A stretch of DNA of 64,000 nucleotides from CBFHMJ01 sp965656875 (GTDB taxonomy: Bacteria > Pseudomonadota > Gammaproteobacteria > Enterobacterales > Alteromonadaceae), in the NCBI GenBank assembly GCA_965656875.1, contig CBFHMJ010000026.1, positions 62,001 through 126,000 of the forward strand, in the 5' to 3' direction. The position numbers and the translations under genes were made by a program. Position 1 is the stretch's first letter. Each line of letters begins with the position of its first letter. This document shows, one piece after another, positions 34,702 through 43,452 of the stretch. The notes beneath the pieces were generated by a model. It was not told where the DNA came from. It was given only the letters and a program-made list of their open reading frames with translations, and ran no database searches.

Positions 34702-34756
34702 ACGCCCAACTTATTTTCTCAACGTGCGCGATTGCGTTTTTTAATAGGAAAAGAAT

Positions 34757-34990
34757 ATGAGCAATATCGAAGAAAGAGTAGCTAAAATTGTTGTTGAGCA
34801 ACTAGGTGTTGAAGATTCAGAGGTAAAAGCTGAAGCTTCATTTGTTGACGATTTGGGTGCTGACTCTTTAGATACCGTTGAACTGGTAATGGCTCTGGAA
34901 GAAGAATTCGACACTGAAATTCCTGATGAAGAAGCAGAGAAAATCACTACCGTTCAGGCAGCGATTGACTACATCAAAGCAAATGGCTAA
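34757..34990 (+). CDS. acpP: Acyl carrier protein
   Basis: A 77-residue, very acidic four-helix protein that carries growing acyl chains. The 4'-phosphopantetheine attachment site is the Ser of LGADSLDTVELVMALEEE near residue 37, the classical ACP motif. AGGAAAAGAAT upstream gives a ribosome site. It sits between fabG and fabF and is bracketed by a promoter upstream and a hairpin terminator downstream, so it can be made at a higher level than its neighbours. Confidence 0.98.
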   Translation: MSNIEERVAKIVVEQLGVEDSEVKAEASFVDDLGADSLDTVELVMALEEEFDTEIPDEEAEKITTVQAAIDYIKANG

Positions 34991-35016
34991 TACATCTGCA
35001 TGATGAATGCTTAGGG

Positions 35017-35045
35017 AAAATGGACAGCAATGCTGTCCATTTTTG
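35017..35045 (+). terminator. Intrinsic terminator between acpP and fabF
   Basis: AAAATGGACAGC (35017-35028) pairs perfectly with GCTGTCCATTTT around an AAT loop, followed by TTTTTG. It probably limits read-through from the strong acpP promoter into fabF. Confidence 0.85.
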
Positions 35046-35125
35046 TTTGAGGATGTAATCCTCATATCTGGCCAGTTTGAGTGAGGCCGGGTGAGTAAGA
35101 AGATTTTATTTCCTGGGGTGATTTT

Positions 35126-36364
35126 GTGAAACGTAGAGTCGTTATTACCGGTATTGGTATGGTGAGTCCGTTAGGCAATGATATTGCAACTAACTGGAAA
35201 AATCTGACGGAAGGTAAAAGTGGTATAAAACCTATTGAGCATATGGCGATTGAGCAATATTCAACGCGATTTGCCGGGGTGATTGATAACTTTGCTGCCA
35301 GTGATTTTATTTCGCCAAAAGAAGCGAAGAAAATGGATGTGTTTATCCAGTATGGTGTCGCTGCAGGTTTAATGGCGCTGGATGACTCCGGATTAGAAGT
35401 GACCGATGAAAATGCGGTACGTGTTGGTTGTTCGATTGGTTCTGGTATTGGTGGTTTGACGAATATCGAAGCAAACTATGACAAACTAAGTGCTAACGGC
35501 CCACGTAAAGTATCTCCTTTCTTTGTTCCTTCAACCATCATTAATATGATTTCTGGCTATCTTTCAATCATGCGAGGATTGAAAGGGCCTAACTTATCTA
35601 TCGTTACAGCCTGTACTACAGGCGTGCATAATATTGGTAACTCTGTACGAATGATTGCGTATGGCGATGCGGATGTAATGCTAGCCGGTGGTGCTGAAAA
35701 AGCGTCAACTCAGCTTGGAATGGGTGGTTTTGGTGCAGCTAAAGCGTTATCGACTCGAAACGATGATCCACAAAGCGCAAGCCGTCCGTGGGATCAGGAT
35801 CGTGATGGATTCGTACTCGGAGACGGTGCGGGCGTTCTTGTTTTAGAAGAATATGAACATGCGAAGGCTCGTGGCGCGAAGATTTACGCAGAAGTTGTCG
35901 GTTACGGCATGAGTTCTGATGCCTTCCATATTACTTCGCCACCACCTGATGGCTCGGGTGCTGCGAATGCAATGGCTAACGCGATTAAAGACGCTGATGT
36001 GTCAATTGATAAAATTGGGTATATCAATGCACACGGTACATCAACGCCAGCGGGTGATTTAGCTGAGACAAATGGTGTTAAGTCAGTGTTTGGTGATTTA
36101 GCGTCATCTGTTGCGGTCAGCTCCTCTAAATCAATGACCGGCCACTTGTTGGGTGCTGCCGGGGCTATTGAAACGATTATTACTGCATTGACGTTGCAAC
36201 ATCAGGTGATTACACCAACGATTAACCTGGATAATCCAGGTGAAGGCTGTGATCTTGATTATGTGCCACATGAAGCGCGTGATGTTAAAAACCTTGAATA
36301 TGCGTTATGTAATTCATTCGGATTTGGCGGCACAAACGGTTCTGTACTGTTAAAGCGTGTGTAA
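35126..36364 (+). CDS. fabF: 3-oxoacyl-ACP synthase II
   Basis: A 412-residue elongating condensing enzyme. The catalytic Cys is in IVTACTTGVHNIG near residue 163, and the two His residues are in NAHGTSTPAGD near 303 and SMTGHLLGAAGA near 340. The C-terminal NSFGFGGTNGSVLLK is typical of thiolase-fold KAS enzymes. FabF governs temperature-dependent cis-vaccenate formation in E. coli. A second KAS (fabB) occurs at 43.5 kb. A clear terminator lies after this gene. Confidence 0.97.
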   Translation: MKRRVVITGIGMVSPLGNDIATNWKNLTEGKSGIKPIEHMAIEQYSTRFAGVIDNFAASDFISPKEAKKMDVFIQYGVAAGLMALDDSGLEVTDENAVRVGCSIGSGIGGLTNIEANYDKLSANGPRKVSPFFVPSTIINMISGYLSIMRGLKGPNLSIVTACTTGVHNIGNSVRMIAYGDADVMLAGGAEKASTQLGMGGFGAAKALSTRNDDPQSASRPWDQDRDGFVLGDGAGVLVLEEYEHAKARGAKIYAEVVGYGMSSDAFHITSPPPDGSGAANAMANAIKDADVSIDKIGYINAHGTSTPAGDLAETNGVKSVFGDLASSVAVSSSKSMTGHLLGAAGAIETIITALTLQHQVITPTINLDNPGEGCDLDYVPHEARDVKNLEYALCNSFGFGGTNGSVLLKRV

Positions 36365-36458
36365 CCGAACATAGTTAGTATTTCCTGCTTCGGGTAATCC
36401 GGACGTATAACAGTGCGCTGGATTATTTAATACTTAGGATAAAAAGACATTTCATGTT

Positions 36459-36485
36459 AAAAAGCCCGGTATTACCGGGCTTTTT
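36459..36485 (+). terminator. Intrinsic terminator after fabF
   Basis: AAAAGCCCGGT pairs with ACCGGGCTTTT around an ATT loop, followed by a T-run. It ends the fatty-acid segment before pabC. Confidence 0.9.
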
Positions 36486-36511
36486 GTTTGTTGGGCTTTT
36501 AGTTTTTGGTC

Positions 36512-37330
36512 ATGGCAATTCATCTATTTAGTAATACAGATCCTCCAGGTTTTTTGAAAGACCGAAGTTTTAATTACGGCGACGGTCTGTTCTCGACGAT
36601 GCATGTATGCAACGGGCAGATTAAGCTGTGGCCATTGCATGTTGAACGATTTAATAAAGGGTTATCAGCGCTTGCGATACCTTCTGTGGACTGGACAGCA
36701 GTCTATGACGCCATTAAACCCGAGTTATCAATAGAAGATTCGGTGTTGAAAATACTGGTGTCTCGCGGTCAGGGCGGTAGAGGTTATAGCAGCCAGGGGC
36801 TGATTTCTCCTGATGTTTATATCACGAAAGCGATGTTTCCAGCTCATTACGCGAGATGGCAAGAGAACGGTGTATCGCTTGGCGTTGCTAAAACTCGCCT
36901 GGGTTTAAATCCGTGGTTAGCAGGCCACAAACACTGTAATCGTCTTGAGCAGGTACTGATTAGACAGGATCTTGATAATAGCCCATTTGATGATGCGTTA
37001 GTCCTTGATATTAATGATCATGTTATTGAATGTTCAGCGGCGAATATATTCTGGTCCAGGCAAGGAAAATGGTATACCCCAAGACTTGCTATGTCAGGCA
37101 TAGAGGGTGTTATGAAGCGCTTTCTTATAGAACAGTTGCCTGAACTTGCTGATGTTACCGAGGTATTAGAACCCGTTTCCAGTATTCAGTGTGCAGATTC
37201 TGTCTTCATTTGTAATTCACTAATGGGCATCGTGCCTGTAAAATCAATCGATGGTCATTTGTATGAGGTCGATGAAGTAAGGATGCTGCAAGCTTCGTTG
37301 GCAAAAAAGGAAAAAAATGAAACCTGGTAA
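36512..37330 (+). CDS. pabC: Aminodeoxychorismate lyase
   Basis: A 272-residue PLP enzyme of fold type IV that splits 4-amino-4-deoxychorismate into p-aminobenzoate and pyruvate for folate synthesis. The start ATG 36512 gives MAIHLFSNTDPPG, and a TTG two codons upstream is unnecessary. FNYGDGLFSTMHV near residue 20 and AGHKHCNRLEQVLIR near 140, with the PLP-binding Lys, are diagnostic, as is ECSAANIFW near 175. Its end overlaps the mltG start by 14 bases. It is only 27 bases behind a strong terminator, so its promoter must be close or read-through is used. Confidence 0.94.
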   Translation: MAIHLFSNTDPPGFLKDRSFNYGDGLFSTMHVCNGQIKLWPLHVERFNKGLSALAIPSVDWTAVYDAIKPELSIEDSVLKILVSRGQGGRGYSSQGLISPDVYITKAMFPAHYARWQENGVSLGVAKTRLGLNPWLAGHKHCNRLEQVLIRQDLDNSPFDDALVLDINDHVIECSAANIFWSRQGKWYTPRLAMSGIEGVMKRFLIEQLPELADVTEVLEPVSSIQCADSVFICNSLMGIVPVKSIDGHLYEVDEVRMLQASLAKKEKNETW

Positions 37331-38324
37331 ACTGGTTGCGCTGCTGCTCATTCCTGTAATGTTAGTTGTAGTGGCATTCTCATCATTGTCAGTCTTTATG
37401 TCTTCAACGGCGATTTCTGTATCTGAATCTGTGTTGTATAAAGTAAAACCCGGCACAGGATTTAACCAGTTTTGTCGCGATTTAGTCTCTCGTCGTTATA
37501 TTGAATGGTGTGGGCCGCTTAAGTGGTACACCAAATTTCACCCGTCATTGCGACAACTCAAAAAAGGTACTTACCGACTTACTTCCGATATGACTCTGAT
37601 TGATGTGTTAGCTAAGGTCACAAGTGGTAAAGAGCATCAGTTTTCGATTACCTTTGTTGAAGGTGATAACTACTGGCAAATTCTTGAACGATTGAAAAAC
37701 GCGCCGCACCTGATACATGACATCACATTGCAAACCGACCCCGATATTGTTGCAGCCGTTAAAGCCAGTGAAGCCCACCCGGAAGGTATCATCTTTCCAG
37801 ATACCTATTCTTATCTTGCTGACAGTAAAGAGTCTGATATTCTTCGTCGAGCTTATCAGCGCATGACGCGAGTATTGGAGAAAAACTGGACAGAGCGAGC
37901 CACTGGCTTGCCATATGAAACGCCCTACCAGGCATTAATCATGGCGTCTATTATTGAGAAAGAAACAGGCGTGGCAAATGAAAGACCGTTAATAGCTTCG
38001 GTATTTGTGAATCGGCTGGATGTAGGCATGAGATTACAAACTGATCCGACAGTAATTTACGGGCTTGGTAAAGCATTTGATGGTGATTTAAAGCGCAGTC
38101 ATTTAAAACAAAAAACACCGTATAACACTTATCGAATTAAAGGCTTACCGCCTACGCCGATAGCAATGCCAGGAGAAGCTGCCATTAGTGCAGCGCTAAA
38201 TCCGGCTATTTCAGACTATTTTTATTTTGTGGCGAAAGGTGATGGTTCACATCAGTTTTCCGCGACATTAAATGAACACAATAAAGCGGTACGTGAGTAT
38301 CAGCTTAAACGATCACAAAGGTAA
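37317..38324 (+). CDS. mltG: Endolytic murein transglycosylase MltG
   Basis: A 335-residue inner-membrane protein that cuts nascent glycan strands and acts as a terminase for peptidoglycan synthesis. One membrane segment (about residues 7-31) is followed by a LysM-like region (VKPGTGFNQFCRDLVSRRYI) and the YceG catalytic domain with the essential Glu in MASIIEKETGV near residue 220. LQTDPTVIYGLG and IKGLPPTPIAMPG are family signatures. It overlaps pabC by 14 bases and precedes tmk by 10 bases. Confidence 0.96.
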   Translation: MKPGKLVALLLIPVMLVVVAFSSLSVFMSSTAISVSESVLYKVKPGTGFNQFCRDLVSRRYIEWCGPLKWYTKFHPSLRQLKKGTYRLTSDMTLIDVLAKVTSGKEHQFSITFVEGDNYWQILERLKNAPHLIHDITLQTDPDIVAAVKASEAHPEGIIFPDTYSYLADSKESDILRRAYQRMTRVLEKNWTERATGLPYETPYQALIMASIIEKETGVANERPLIASVFVNRLDVGMRLQTDPTVIYGLGKAFDGDLKRSHLKQKTPYNTYRIKGLPPTPIAMPGEAAISAALNPAISDYFYFVAKGDGSHQFSATLNEHNKAVREYQLKRSQR

Positions 38325-38334
38325 TACAGGTTTC

Positions 38335-38958
38335 ATGACACCCGGTAATTTTTTGGTTATTGAAGGTCTCGAAGGGGCTGGTAAAACAACAGCTACTGAA
38401 GCGATCAAAGCAGTTCTGACCAGGAACAATATTAAATTTATCTCGACACGAGAGCCGGGCGGTACGCCTTTGGCTGAGCAGTTAAGAACCCTGGTAAAAA
38501 CCACCCACGAAGAAACACTCACCAGCGAGACTGAGTTATTACTGATGTATGCGAGTCGAGTTCAGCTGGTAGAGAACGTTATTAAACCCGCGTTAGCTCA
38601 AGGCATCTGGGTTATTGGTGACAGGCATGACTTGTCGTCTCAGGCCTATCAAGGCGGAGGCAGACAACTGGATCGACATTTGATGTCCACAATTAAACAA
38701 GCCGTACTGAAAGACTTCAAACCCGATTTGACCTTGTATATGGATATTGAGCCAGAATTAGGAATGGCTCGTGTGGCAAAACGGGGAGAGTTTGATCGTA
38801 TTGAGCTTGAAGATATGAGCTTTTTCCACCGAGTCAGGCAGCGCTACCTGGAGTTAGCGCATCAGGATGACAGCATAAAGATTATTGATGCGTCACAATC
38901 AATCGCAGATGTGACGACTGAAATTACAGACACACTTCAGGACTGGATGGATCGTTGA
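38335..38958 (+). CDS. tmk: Thymidylate kinase
   Basis: A 207-residue protein from ATG 38335 (MTPGNFLVIEGLEGAGKTT). The longer frame back to 38272 lies inside mltG and is unlikely. It phosphorylates dTMP to dTDP. The P-loop is EGLEGAGKTTA near residue 10, the DR motif is GDRHDLSSQAYQGGGR near 94, and the LID region is RGEFDRIE near 145. Its TGA stop overlaps the holB ATG in TGATG, so the two are translationally coupled. Confidence 0.97.
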   Translation: MTPGNFLVIEGLEGAGKTTATEAIKAVLTRNNIKFISTREPGGTPLAEQLRTLVKTTHEETLTSETELLLMYASRVQLVENVIKPALAQGIWVIGDRHDLSSQAYQGGGRQLDRHLMSTIKQAVLKDFKPDLTLYMDIEPELGMARVAKRGEFDRIELEDMSFFHRVRQRYLELAHQDDSIKIIDASQSIADVTTEITDTLQDWMDR

Positions 38959-39878
38959 TGGTCGCCTGGCCCTGGTTAGAGCATTCTTTTTCTTTGTTGT
39001 CGTCGGCTGCGGTCAGTAGTCGATTACATCATGCGTTGTTGATTGCTGGTCCGGAAGGTATGGGTAAAGCCGAACTAGCGACGACAACAGTCAATGGACT
39101 GATGTGCGATGTTAATTCAGATTTAGTTGCCTGCGGTCAATGCAAGTCTTGTAAATTGACGGATGCAGGCACCCACCCTGATTTTCGTTATTTATCCCAG
39201 GCAAATAATGGATTGTCGATCGATGAAATTCGGTCTGCAATCAGCTTTGTACAAAAAAAATCACAAATTGCTCGGAACAGAGTACTTTGGATTGAACAAG
39301 CTGAGTTAATGACCGAAGCGGCATCGAATGCCATTTTGAAAACACTGGAAGAACCAGCTCCAGGTACTTTTATTGTCTTAACCACTGCAAAAAAGAATCA
39401 GCTATTGCCGACGATTGTTAGCCGATGTTTTCTGATTCAGCTGCATCCTGACTGGAGCGATAATGCCATACAGTGGTTAACTAATCAGGCCGGTCAACAG
39501 CATGATTTTGGTTTACTGTTGAAATTAGCCGGCGGCGCACCGCTGACGGTGATGACCTGGCTAAACGAGGGAGAAGTCGATCTCCGTGCTGAGGTGTATC
39601 GTCAGTTTCAGGCGTGGCAACAAGATGCCCGGCAATTGAAACCATTACTTAACACCTTAGAGGGAAACGATAGTGTCTGGAGTATGTTGGTAATTTTGCT
39701 AAGCGATTTGTGCCAACAGTTATCCACGGTAAGAACACCACAACATATCAGTGCATTGACAGATGCATTAACGCAATTCGAATTTCATCGACAAACGGTG
39801 CCTGGCATTAATAAAAAATTATTATTGTTAAGTCTGATGTCTGCTTTTGACGCAGCGTTGCATCGTCCTGAAAAGTGA
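38958..39878 (+). CDS. holB: DNA polymerase III subunit delta'
   Basis: A 306-residue clamp-loader subunit. GPEGMGKAELA near residue 29 is the modified P-loop, CGQCKSCKLTDAGTHPDF near 57 is the zinc module, and TLEEPAPGTFIVLTTA near 135 holds the SRC-like sensor region, with SRCFLIQL following. The C-terminal helical collar domain is less conserved, as usual. It starts inside the tmk stop codon. The downstream pilZ gene is 38 bases away, which is the Pseudomonas-type arrangement rather than the E. coli one. Confidence 0.94.
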   Translation: MVAWPWLEHSFSLLSSAAVSSRLHHALLIAGPEGMGKAELATTTVNGLMCDVNSDLVACGQCKSCKLTDAGTHPDFRYLSQANNGLSIDEIRSAISFVQKKSQIARNRVLWIEQAELMTEAASNAILKTLEEPAPGTFIVLTTAKKNQLLPTIVSRCFLIQLHPDWSDNAIQWLTNQAGQQHDFGLLLKLAGGAPLTVMTWLNEGEVDLRAEVYRQFQAWQQDARQLKPLLNTLEGNDSVWSMLVILLSDLCQQLSTVRTPQHISALTDALTQFEFHRQTVPGINKKLLLLSLMSAFDAALHRPEK

Positions 39879-39916
39879 ATGACAGTTATTGAGCCTCATA
39901 AGGAAAGAGAAACAAT

Positions 39917-40255
39917 ATGACTGACCAAACAGTAAAACTGATACTGGAACTGGAAACAATCGACGAGTTACATATGCACTACATGCCATTTTTAAAGAAT
40001 GGTGGTTTGTTTGTTTCGTCGGTCTCTGATTATTCGATGGGCACACCTGTCTTATTAAGTGTGTTATTGCCAGATGCACTGGAGGCCGAAGATGTTCGGG
40101 GAGAGGTCGCCTGGATCTCCGCTAAAGGTCAGCAATCTAATATTCCTCAGGGTGTTGGAATCGCATTTGATGAATCAAGCCAAAGAATTCGAGATATTAT
40201 CGAAAAATTACTCGGTAATAAGATAAAATCCACCGCCTCGACGTATACCATGTAA
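39917..40255 (+). CDS. pilZ: PilZ-domain protein, type IV pilus assembly PilZ
   Basis: A 112-residue single-domain protein resembling Pseudomonas aeruginosa PilZ, needed for type IV pilus biogenesis. NGGLFVSSVSDYSMGTPVLLS and VRGEVAWISAKGQQSNIPQG, then VGIAFDE, match the PilZ core. The N-terminal RxxxR motif required for c-di-GMP binding is absent, as in the founding PilZ, so it probably acts by protein contacts (known for PilZ-FimX/PilB). An AAGGAAAGAG ribosome site lies upstream. FimV elsewhere in this window fits an organism with type IV pili. Confidence 0.92.
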   Translation: MTDQTVKLILELETIDELHMHYMPFLKNGGLFVSSVSDYSMGTPVLLSVLLPDALEAEDVRGEVAWISAKGQQSNIPQGVGIAFDESSQRIRDIIEKLLGNKIKSTASTYTM

Positions 40256-40273
40256 TTTTTATCGGAGCTTATT

Positions 40274-41041
40274 TTGTTAGTTGACTCCCATTGCCACCTT
40301 GATCGCATTGAATCTGACCAGTCTGTTGATGAACTGCTAAACCATGCAAGAAGTCGTGGTGTAGAGCATTTTTTGTGTGTCTCGGTCGATCTTGACCAGT
40401 TTCCAGGCATGATGGAAAAAATAGCTGGAAAAGAAAATGTTTATGCATCGTGTGGTGTTCATCCGTTGAATCAGGAGCACACTTTTGAGCGCGCACAACT
40501 GCTTGAAGGTTGTTCTCGTCAGGACATTGTAGCGGTAGGTGAAACCGGACTGGATTATTTCTACGCACCGGAAAGCAAAGCGTTACAGCTTGATGCATTT
40601 GAAATTCATATGGATGTTGCTAAGCAGGTAAATAAGCCGCTGATTATTCATACCCGGGATGCTAAACAAGATACCTTGTCATTGATGAAGAAGCATGATG
40701 CGGGCTCTGTTGGTGGTGTATTGCATTGTTTCACCGAAGACTGGGAAATGGCTTCTGCTGCCATCGATCTGGGCTTCTATATTTCAATCTCTGGCATTGT
40801 TACGTTTAGAAATGCGGATGCATTGCGTGATGTTGTGCGTAAGATACCTATGGATCGCTTGTTGGTTGAAACCGATTCGCCTTATCTGGCACCTGTGCCA
40901 TATCGTGGTAAAACAAATCAACCTGCATGGGTTCGTGAAGTAGCGGAATTTATTGCTGATCTGAAAGAAATGCCACTGGATAAACTGGCTGCTCAAACTA
41001 CTCAAAACTTCTTCGATTGTTTTCGTATTCCACGAGGCTGA
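40274..41041 (+). CDS. TatD-family metal-dependent DNase (YcfH-like)
   Basis: A 255-residue amidohydrolase-fold protein. The start is TTG at 40274 (reads MLVDSHCHLD); no ATG is available before the conserved DSHCHLD metal motif, and CGGAGC lies eight bases upstream, so TTG is convincing. Further metal ligands are in VGETGLDYFY near residue 93, IHTRDAK near 130, LHCFTED near 155 and ETDSPYLAP near 203. It is homologous to E. coli YcfH, which follows holB. The physiological substrate is unclear. Confidence 0.95.
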   Translation: MLVDSHCHLDRIESDQSVDELLNHARSRGVEHFLCVSVDLDQFPGMMEKIAGKENVYASCGVHPLNQEHTFERAQLLEGCSRQDIVAVGETGLDYFYAPESKALQLDAFEIHMDVAKQVNKPLIIHTRDAKQDTLSLMKKHDAGSVGGVLHCFTEDWEMASAAIDLGFYISISGIVTFRNADALRDVVRKIPMDRLLVETDSPYLAPVPYRGKTNQPAWVREVAEFIADLKEMPLDKLAAQTTQNFFDCFRIPRG

Positions 41042-41091
41042 GTTTAAATATCAGCCTCTGTCTTAGTTTCTGCCTTAGTCTGAATCAGGGG

Positions 41092-43146
41092 TTAGTCATC
41101 TCGGTGTTCTGGTTGCTTTTTTAACTGTTTCAACAAAAAGCGACCAGGGTACAACGCATTCAATACTCGATTACTCACCGGAAATGGTTCATCCATGATT
41201 TCGCTAACCAAAATCTCTGCACATAACGGAGCGGAACATAACCCGCGAGCGCCTAAGCCAGTTAGCGTAAACAGACCAGGTTTTACACCGGGTTTGGGAT
41301 AATAGCGTCCTGTTGCGCCTTTCCAGAAATCATCGAACTTCTGACGGAACAGTTGGTGATCGGGAATTGCACCGACAACGGGCAGATGATCAGGCAGAGT
41401 GGAACGAATGCCCGCTGAACCCGACGAGGCCGTTGAGAAGGAATCTTTCCAGTCTTCATTCGCAAAGTCTTGTTGGATGTTGTTAAGATTCGCCTGATGC
41501 TCCGCTTCCTTAATGTCTTGCTGAGTTTCTCCCCGAACAAAGGTTGCGCCAATACAGTGATTTCCCTTATTAGCGGGTGTGATATAGCCACTGTGACAAA
41601 CCAGCGCTTTCAACTGTTCGGATTCTTCATTGCTTGCTACATGACTCACCTGGCCGCGAATAGGCACAATAGGAAACGAATCATCAGGAATGAGCTGATT
41701 GGCTTCATAGCCGGTTGCGATGATCACGATATCTGCTTCGAAAGCATTGCCTTGTTGATCGGTGAGCGTCCATTGTGGGCTGGTATACTCGATAATGTCG
41801 TTGTTCAACGGATAGCTCAGTTTGACTATTTCGGTATTTTGAACAATATCAAGTTTGACTCGTGTGTTGATTTGTTGAATCAGACTATCAATGAGTGAAG
41901 CCGGATAGATCCAGCCACCGTCAGGAAACCAGACTGCTTCACATGGCATACTCAACCCGGCTTTGGCAGATGCTTGTTCCGATGTTAAATGTTGAATAAG
42001 GGAATCAGGCCATAGCGGTGACTGTGCTTGTTTCTGATGGCGAATGATGAGCTGTTCTTTGTAAGACAAATTCATCACGCCGCACCAGTCATGGTCAAAA
42101 TCAAATGCTTGTTCCAGGTTCAGGTAGCGTTGTTTTGCCCACATAAACGCGTGACTGTAAAACTCGCTTTGAATATTAAAGTCAGCGTGTAATAGCGGAT
42201 AAAAGCCACCTTGTCGGTTTTTGGATGCGCCAGCGGCTAATTGTTTGTCTTTGGTATATATCGTAGCTCCTAAACCACGACGAGATAATGCTTCTGCGAT
42301 TGTCGCAGAGGCAATCCCACCTCCAATGATTGCGATAACCGGAGCTTTATCAGCTGTTTGCATAGATGGGTATCGGTGAAAAGCATTTTCATATTTCGGC
42401 TCGTCGGGTTTTTCGGTGAGCGTGCCGCGTAACATATCCCGTTTACGCCCAAAACCGTTAACTTTCTCGATTGCAAATCCGGCAGCTTTTAAGCCACGTT
42501 TTACAAACCCCGCCGCAGTAAATGTTGAAAACGTGCAGTCGTTTTTGCCCAGTCGGGCCATATTTTGGAAGACTTGTTCTGTCCACATGGCTTCATTGCC
42601 TGATGGTGCAAACCCATCCAGATACCAGGCATGAATAATGCCGTCACTTCGACTGGAAATCTCGGAAATTGTGTCATTGATATCACCAAGATGCAGGTCC
42701 AGTGTAATGCTACCGTCATCGAACGTCAGACGATGACAGCCATAGACAAGCTGAGGGAATTGTTCACAAAACTGCGTAATGAAAGGTGCCAATATGGGAA
42801 ATTGGGCCAGAGACTTAGCCAGATCACCTGCCAGTACAGGAAACAATTCAAAACTAATAAAATGCAGGCGTTGGCATCTCGCTTCGGGATTATTCAATTT
42901 GAATTCGCGAAATCTCAGCCAGGTCAGGAAAAAATTAAGCCCGGTACCGAATCCGGTTTCACCAATAACAAACGCTTGTTGAGTATGAGAGGGCCAACGA
43001 TCCGGTAGATGATTGTGCTTTAAAAAAACATAGTCGGTTTCTTCCATGCCGTTATCGACGGAGAAATAGACATCATCAAACGTATCAGACACAGGCGTCC
43101 CCGAGTCATTAAGATGGAATTCAGCGGGAGTAATCGGGTAAGGCAT
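41092..43146 (-). CDS. mnmC: Bifunctional tRNA mnm5s2U biosynthesis enzyme MnmC
   Basis: A 684-residue fusion of two activities that finish the wobble base 5-methylaminomethyl-2-thiouridine. The N-terminal 240 residues are the SAM-dependent methyltransferase (GETGFGTGLNFFLTWLRF near 62, DGFAPSGNEAMW near 180). The C-terminal part from about 270 is the FAD-dependent oxidoreductase (AIIGGGIASATIAEALSRRG, then GASKNRQGGFYPLLHADF), which removes the carboxymethyl group. Length is close to E. coli MnmC (668). It is monocistronic and divergent from fabB. Confidence 0.96.
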   Translation of the reverse strand: MPYPITPAEFHLNDSGTPVSDTFDDVYFSVDNGMEETDYVFLKHNHLPDRWPSHTQQAFVIGETGFGTGLNFFLTWLRFREFKLNNPEARCQRLHFISFELFPVLAGDLAKSLAQFPILAPFITQFCEQFPQLVYGCHRLTFDDGSITLDLHLGDINDTISEISSRSDGIIHAWYLDGFAPSGNEAMWTEQVFQNMARLGKNDCTFSTFTAAGFVKRGLKAAGFAIEKVNGFGRKRDMLRGTLTEKPDEPKYENAFHRYPSMQTADKAPVIAIIGGGIASATIAEALSRRGLGATIYTKDKQLAAGASKNRQGGFYPLLHADFNIQSEFYSHAFMWAKQRYLNLEQAFDFDHDWCGVMNLSYKEQLIIRHQKQAQSPLWPDSLIQHLTSEQASAKAGLSMPCEAVWFPDGGWIYPASLIDSLIQQINTRVKLDIVQNTEIVKLSYPLNNDIIEYTSPQWTLTDQQGNAFEADIVIIATGYEANQLIPDDSFPIVPIRGQVSHVASNEESEQLKALVCHSGYITPANKGNHCIGATFVRGETQQDIKEAEHQANLNNIQQDFANEDWKDSFSTASSGSAGIRSTLPDHLPVVGAIPDHQLFRQKFDDFWKGATGRYYPKPGVKPGLFTLTGLGARGLCSAPLCAEILVSEIMDEPFPVSNRVLNALYPGRFLLKQLKKQPEHRDD

Positions 43147-43452
43147 AGTAAAGCGGTGGTTTTTCCAGAGTGACTTAGAATGAAGGGCAATAGTTTAGTC
43201 ACTTAGGATCTCAAGTAAACCCAAACTGTCATCTTACTTTCCCTTAAGGACGTTATAGTATTTTCCGGCTAAAAAAATGGAACTTTTGCTAAATTTATAT
43301 CGTCAAATGTCGGTCTTAGCTCAAATCCAGCACACTGTTTTCAGGTTTATTGAAAAAACAGTACACTTGTATGCTGAAATCTGACCACTTTGATTGGTTT
43401 ACTACGTACAATAAACCAGATTTTATAACCAGTTATTTTAATAGGTACTAAC
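43147..43452. promoter_or_regulatory. Divergent mnmC / fabB control region
   Basis: This gap of 306 bases must hold both promoters. At 43360-43375 an imperfect palindrome AGTACACTTGTATGCT lies about 80 bases before fabB. By shape and position it resembles the unsaturated-fatty-acid repressor sites (FabR/DesT type) found before fabB or fabA in relatives, but the match is from memory and weak. No confident -35/-10 pair was found. Confidence 0.3.
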
